Shown: piece after piece, positions 7,009-8,236 of the stretch | Layout: every line of letters starts with the position of its first letter | Position numbering within the stretch: position 1 is the first letter of the stretch | Source: Nostoc sp. CHAB 5834 | Lineage (GTDB): Bacteria; Cyanobacteriota; Cyanobacteriia; Cyanobacteriales; Nostocaceae | Assembly (NCBI GenBank): GCA_020829485.1 | Contig: JAIVFU010000219.1 | Location: 1-8,236 of the forward strand | Length of the DNA: 8,236 nt | Direction of reading: 5' to 3' | Position numbers and translations under genes: made by a program | Notes under the pieces: model-generated | What the model was told of the DNA's origin: nothing | The model's database searches: none | The model's input: only the letters and a program-made list of their open reading frames with translations

Positions 7009-7025
7009 ACTCAAGTCCATTCCAC

Positions 7026-7056
7026 TGCAACTTTACTCGTCGATGACTCGTCTACT
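7026..7056 (+). promoter_or_regulatory. ECF-type autoregulatory promoter of the sigma operon
   Basis: TGCAAC (7026-7031), followed by TTT, is separated by 17 nt from CGTCTACT (7049-7056). The same boxes with the same spacing occur on the opposite strand, so this is unlikely to be chance. The expected start point (about 7060-7062) falls on or next to the ATG at 7061, so the sigma mRNA would be leaderless or nearly so. Control by the sigma factor encoded directly downstream is inferred from the usual habit of ECF genes to regulate themselves. Confidence 0.6.
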
Positions 7057-7060
7057 GGCC

Positions 7061-7615
7061 ATGGTTAACGAGAGGCAGCTCCTGCAGCAAATCAAACAAG
7101 GAGACCGTAAGGCCTTTTCTGTGTTGATCGACCAATACCAGAAATTGGTCTTTCATGTGGTGCAGCGCATTGTCAGTCGAGTAGAAGATGTGGAGGATAT
7201 CAGTCAGGAGGTATTTATCAAGGTTTACAAACATCTAGATACCTTCGCCTTTGAATCAAAGCTTGCCACTTGGATTGCCCGAATTGCTTACCTAACCGCG
7301 GTGGATCACCTGAGAAAATATCCGCCTGACCATTCACAATCCGTTCAACCCGTGGATCAGGTTTATATCACCTACCAGACGCCTGAGCAGGTGTTGATCC
7401 AAACCGACACGACCTTGTCGGTTCAGAAGCTAGTTGATAGCTTACCCGAGACCTACCGGGTAGTGCTGACTCTGTACCATCTAGAAGAGTTTTCCTTAAG
7501 TGAGATTGAGCAGATTACGGGTATGCCCATCGGAACGGTCAAAAACTATTTATTTCGCGCCCGTAAACTGCTGAAAGACAGAATAGCGGTTTACCTTAAA
7601 CAAGATCTGTCATGA
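7061..7615 (+). CDS. ECF-type RNA polymerase sigma factor
   Basis: This 184-residue sigma-70 family factor of the ECF group directs RNA polymerase to a small promoter set. Region 2 (about residues 10-85) shows DRKAFSVLIDQYQKLVF, then EDVEDISQEVFIKVY (core binding and -10 recognition) and ATWIARIAYLTAVDHLRK. A linker of about 40 residues follows. Region 4 (about 128-175) has LPETYRVVLTLYHLEEFSLSEIEQITGMPIGTVKNYLFRARK-type sequence, a clear helix-turn-helix that reads the -35 box. The length and the absence of regions 1 and 3 fit ECF factors. I start at 7061 (MVNERQLLQQIKQGD), the usual ECF N-terminus; an ATG at 7043 and a TTG at 7004 are in frame but lie inside the promoter. The stop overlaps the next gene's ATG (ATGA), which points to translational coupling with a membrane anti-sigma factor. 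Confidence 0.92.
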   Translation: MVNERQLLQQIKQGDRKAFSVLIDQYQKLVFHVVQRIVSRVEDVEDISQEVFIKVYKHLDTFAFESKLATWIARIAYLTAVDHLRKYPPDHSQSVQPVDQVYITYQTPEQVLIQTDTTLSVQKLVDSLPETYRVVLTLYHLEEFSLSEIEQITGMPIGTVKNYLFRARKLLKDRIAVYLKQDLS

Positions 7616-8043
7616 GCCAACTGACCGATAAGCAGATTCAACAGTTACTGGAAACCGGGTCATCATTACCCGAGCCCGGCTCGGCCCAGGAACTCCAGGA
7701 AAGGCGACTCTATCAACAACTCTTTGATGAACTCAAACAAGAGTTGCCGATTCAACCAACCGCTCGTTTTTCTATTCAGGTTATGAGCCGGATTGATTTA
7801 CTTGAAAGACAATCTAGCGACCAGTTTTTGTATGGTTGGTTAGCCCTTGGCTTAGCTCTCTGTTTATTCGTTGGCTATTATGTGGTGGCCCCGTTCGATG
7901 GAGGAAGCGTTGCAGTATGGGCGGTATTTACTTCGCTGGTACCCTTTCAGGGGGCGTTCATTTTTGGCCTGTGCAGTCTGATTGTGTTTTTGTGGCTGGA
8001 CTTAAAACTTGTCCGCGAAGCGTCTTTATCGAAGTTGATCTAG
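7612..8043 (+). CDS. Membrane protein, probable anti-sigma factor
   Basis: This 143-residue protein has a cytoplasmic N-terminal part of about 70 residues, with RRLYQQLFDELKQELPIQPTARF-like sequence typical of short anti-sigma proteins in Bacteroidota, and then two transmembrane helices (about 72-92 and 112-130). The C-terminus is predicted to return to the cytoplasm. Its ATG overlaps the sigma factor stop by four bases, the usual arrangement for a sigma and anti-sigma pair made in fixed ratio. No zinc-binding HxxxCxxC motif is present; the only cysteines are in the helices, so it is not a classical ZAS-type anti-sigma factor, and there is no large periplasmic sensor domain. The anti-sigma role rests on position and topology, not on a recognised domain. 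Confidence 0.7.
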   Translation: MSQLTDKQIQQLLETGSSLPEPGSAQELQERRLYQQLFDELKQELPIQPTARFSIQVMSRIDLLERQSSDQFLYGWLALGLALCLFVGYYVVAPFDGGSVAVWAVFTSLVPFQGAFIFGLCSLIVFLWLDLKLVREASLSKLI

Positions 8044-8108
8044 TGCCTCCGATGGCTTCTTTTAGGGTACAGCTTATCAGAATGTTTGATTATAGAACTG
8101 ACTCTGCT
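8044..8108 (+). other. Spacer before the acetyltransferase gene
   Basis: These 65 bp separate the anti-sigma gene from the next plus-strand gene. There is no clear terminator and no copy of the TGCAAC-N17-CGTCTA promoter pair, so the acetyltransferase gene may be read through from the sigma operon or have its own unseen promoter. An in-frame ATG at 8082 would extend that gene by nine codons. Confidence 0.4.
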
Positions 8109-8236
8109 ATGATCTCTATCGTACGAAGTACTTCTAAGAATATCGCTTTTAAAACACTGATTGTCGAATTAGATAGCGATCTTCTACTGCGCTATGGGCC
8201 TAAACAGAGCCAGTACGATGCGTATAACACTGGGCT
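8109..8236 (+). CDS. GNAT-family N-acetyltransferase, 5' part only
   Basis: From the ATG at 8109 the frame is open to the right edge (42 codons). The N-terminus (MISIVRS then LIVELDSDLLLRYG and QYDAYN) resembles the first strand and helix of small GNAT acetyltransferases of Bacteroidota, which typically begin in this style with ELDxDL and FY-x-x-FN. The acetyl-CoA-binding part lies beyond the window, so the activity cannot be checked. The start at 8109 fits the family better than the in-frame ATG at 8082. It follows the anti-sigma gene by 65 bp on the same strand. Confidence 0.55.
   Translation, partial: MISIVRSTSKNIAFKTLIVELDSDLLLRYGPKQSQYDAYNTG

Noticed and set aside
6949..7020. Longer start (ATG at 7020) for the minus-strand membrane protein
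   Set aside because: It lies upstream of the predicted promoter boxes and adds a 24-residue stretch that does not look like part of the first helix; the ATG at 6948 fits better.
28..8236. CACTGGGCT at both ends of the window (28-36 and 8228-8236)
   Set aside because: Nine bases shared over 8 kb is expected by chance, and the right copy is cut by the window edge.
1..8236. CRISPR array or prophage attachment site
   Set aside because: No regularly spaced direct repeats, tRNA gene or integrase were found in the window.

Overview
The window looks like chromosomal DNA of a Bacteroidota member, most likely a Spirosoma-like Cytophagales. The grounds are the protein styles (a DUF885 peptidase, a YhcG nuclease, an ECF sigma factor with a short two-helix membrane partner), the near absence of Shine-Dalgarno sequences before the genes, and mid-range GC. 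The genus is inferred from protein resemblance, not from a marker gene.

Layout, left to right. (1) 88-1917 (+): an exported DUF885 zinc-peptidase-like protein, followed by about 335 bp with no confident gene, only a broken open frame. (2) 2253-3317 (+) and 3432-6236 (+): a two-gene defence-type block made of a YhcG/DUF1016 PDDEXK nuclease and a 934-residue MmeI-like (type IIL) restriction-modification enzyme that carries nuclease, adenine methyltransferase and target recognition in one chain. (3) 6237-6621: a gene-free stretch between convergent genes, rich in inverted repeats, including a pair of 39-bp arms around a 91-nt centre (6445-6613). (4) 6622-8043: a sigma-factor module. An ECF sigma factor (7061-7615, +) overlaps a two-helix membrane protein, probably its anti-sigma factor (7612-8043, +), by 4 bp. 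A small DUF6249-like membrane protein (6622-6948, -) is transcribed divergently. (5) 8109 to the right edge (+): the N-terminus of a GNAT-type acetyltransferase, cut by the window end.

The most striking signal is in the gap between the divergent sigma and membrane-protein genes. The pattern AGTAGACG-N17-GTTGCA-N17-TGCAAC-N17-CGTCTACT is an exact mirror. Read outward on either strand it gives TGCAAC-N17-CGTCTACT, which has the look of ECF promoter -35 and -10 elements. The simple model is that the sigma factor drives both its own operon and the divergent membrane gene from back-to-back promoters and is held in check by the membrane protein encoded just behind it. This arrangement also corrects the starts of both genes, because longer upstream starts would lie inside or beyond the promoters.

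The restriction enzyme and the YhcG nuclease are members of known families. No clearly new defence system can be claimed from the sequence alone; the mirrored promoter and the long inverted repeat are the least ordinary elements.
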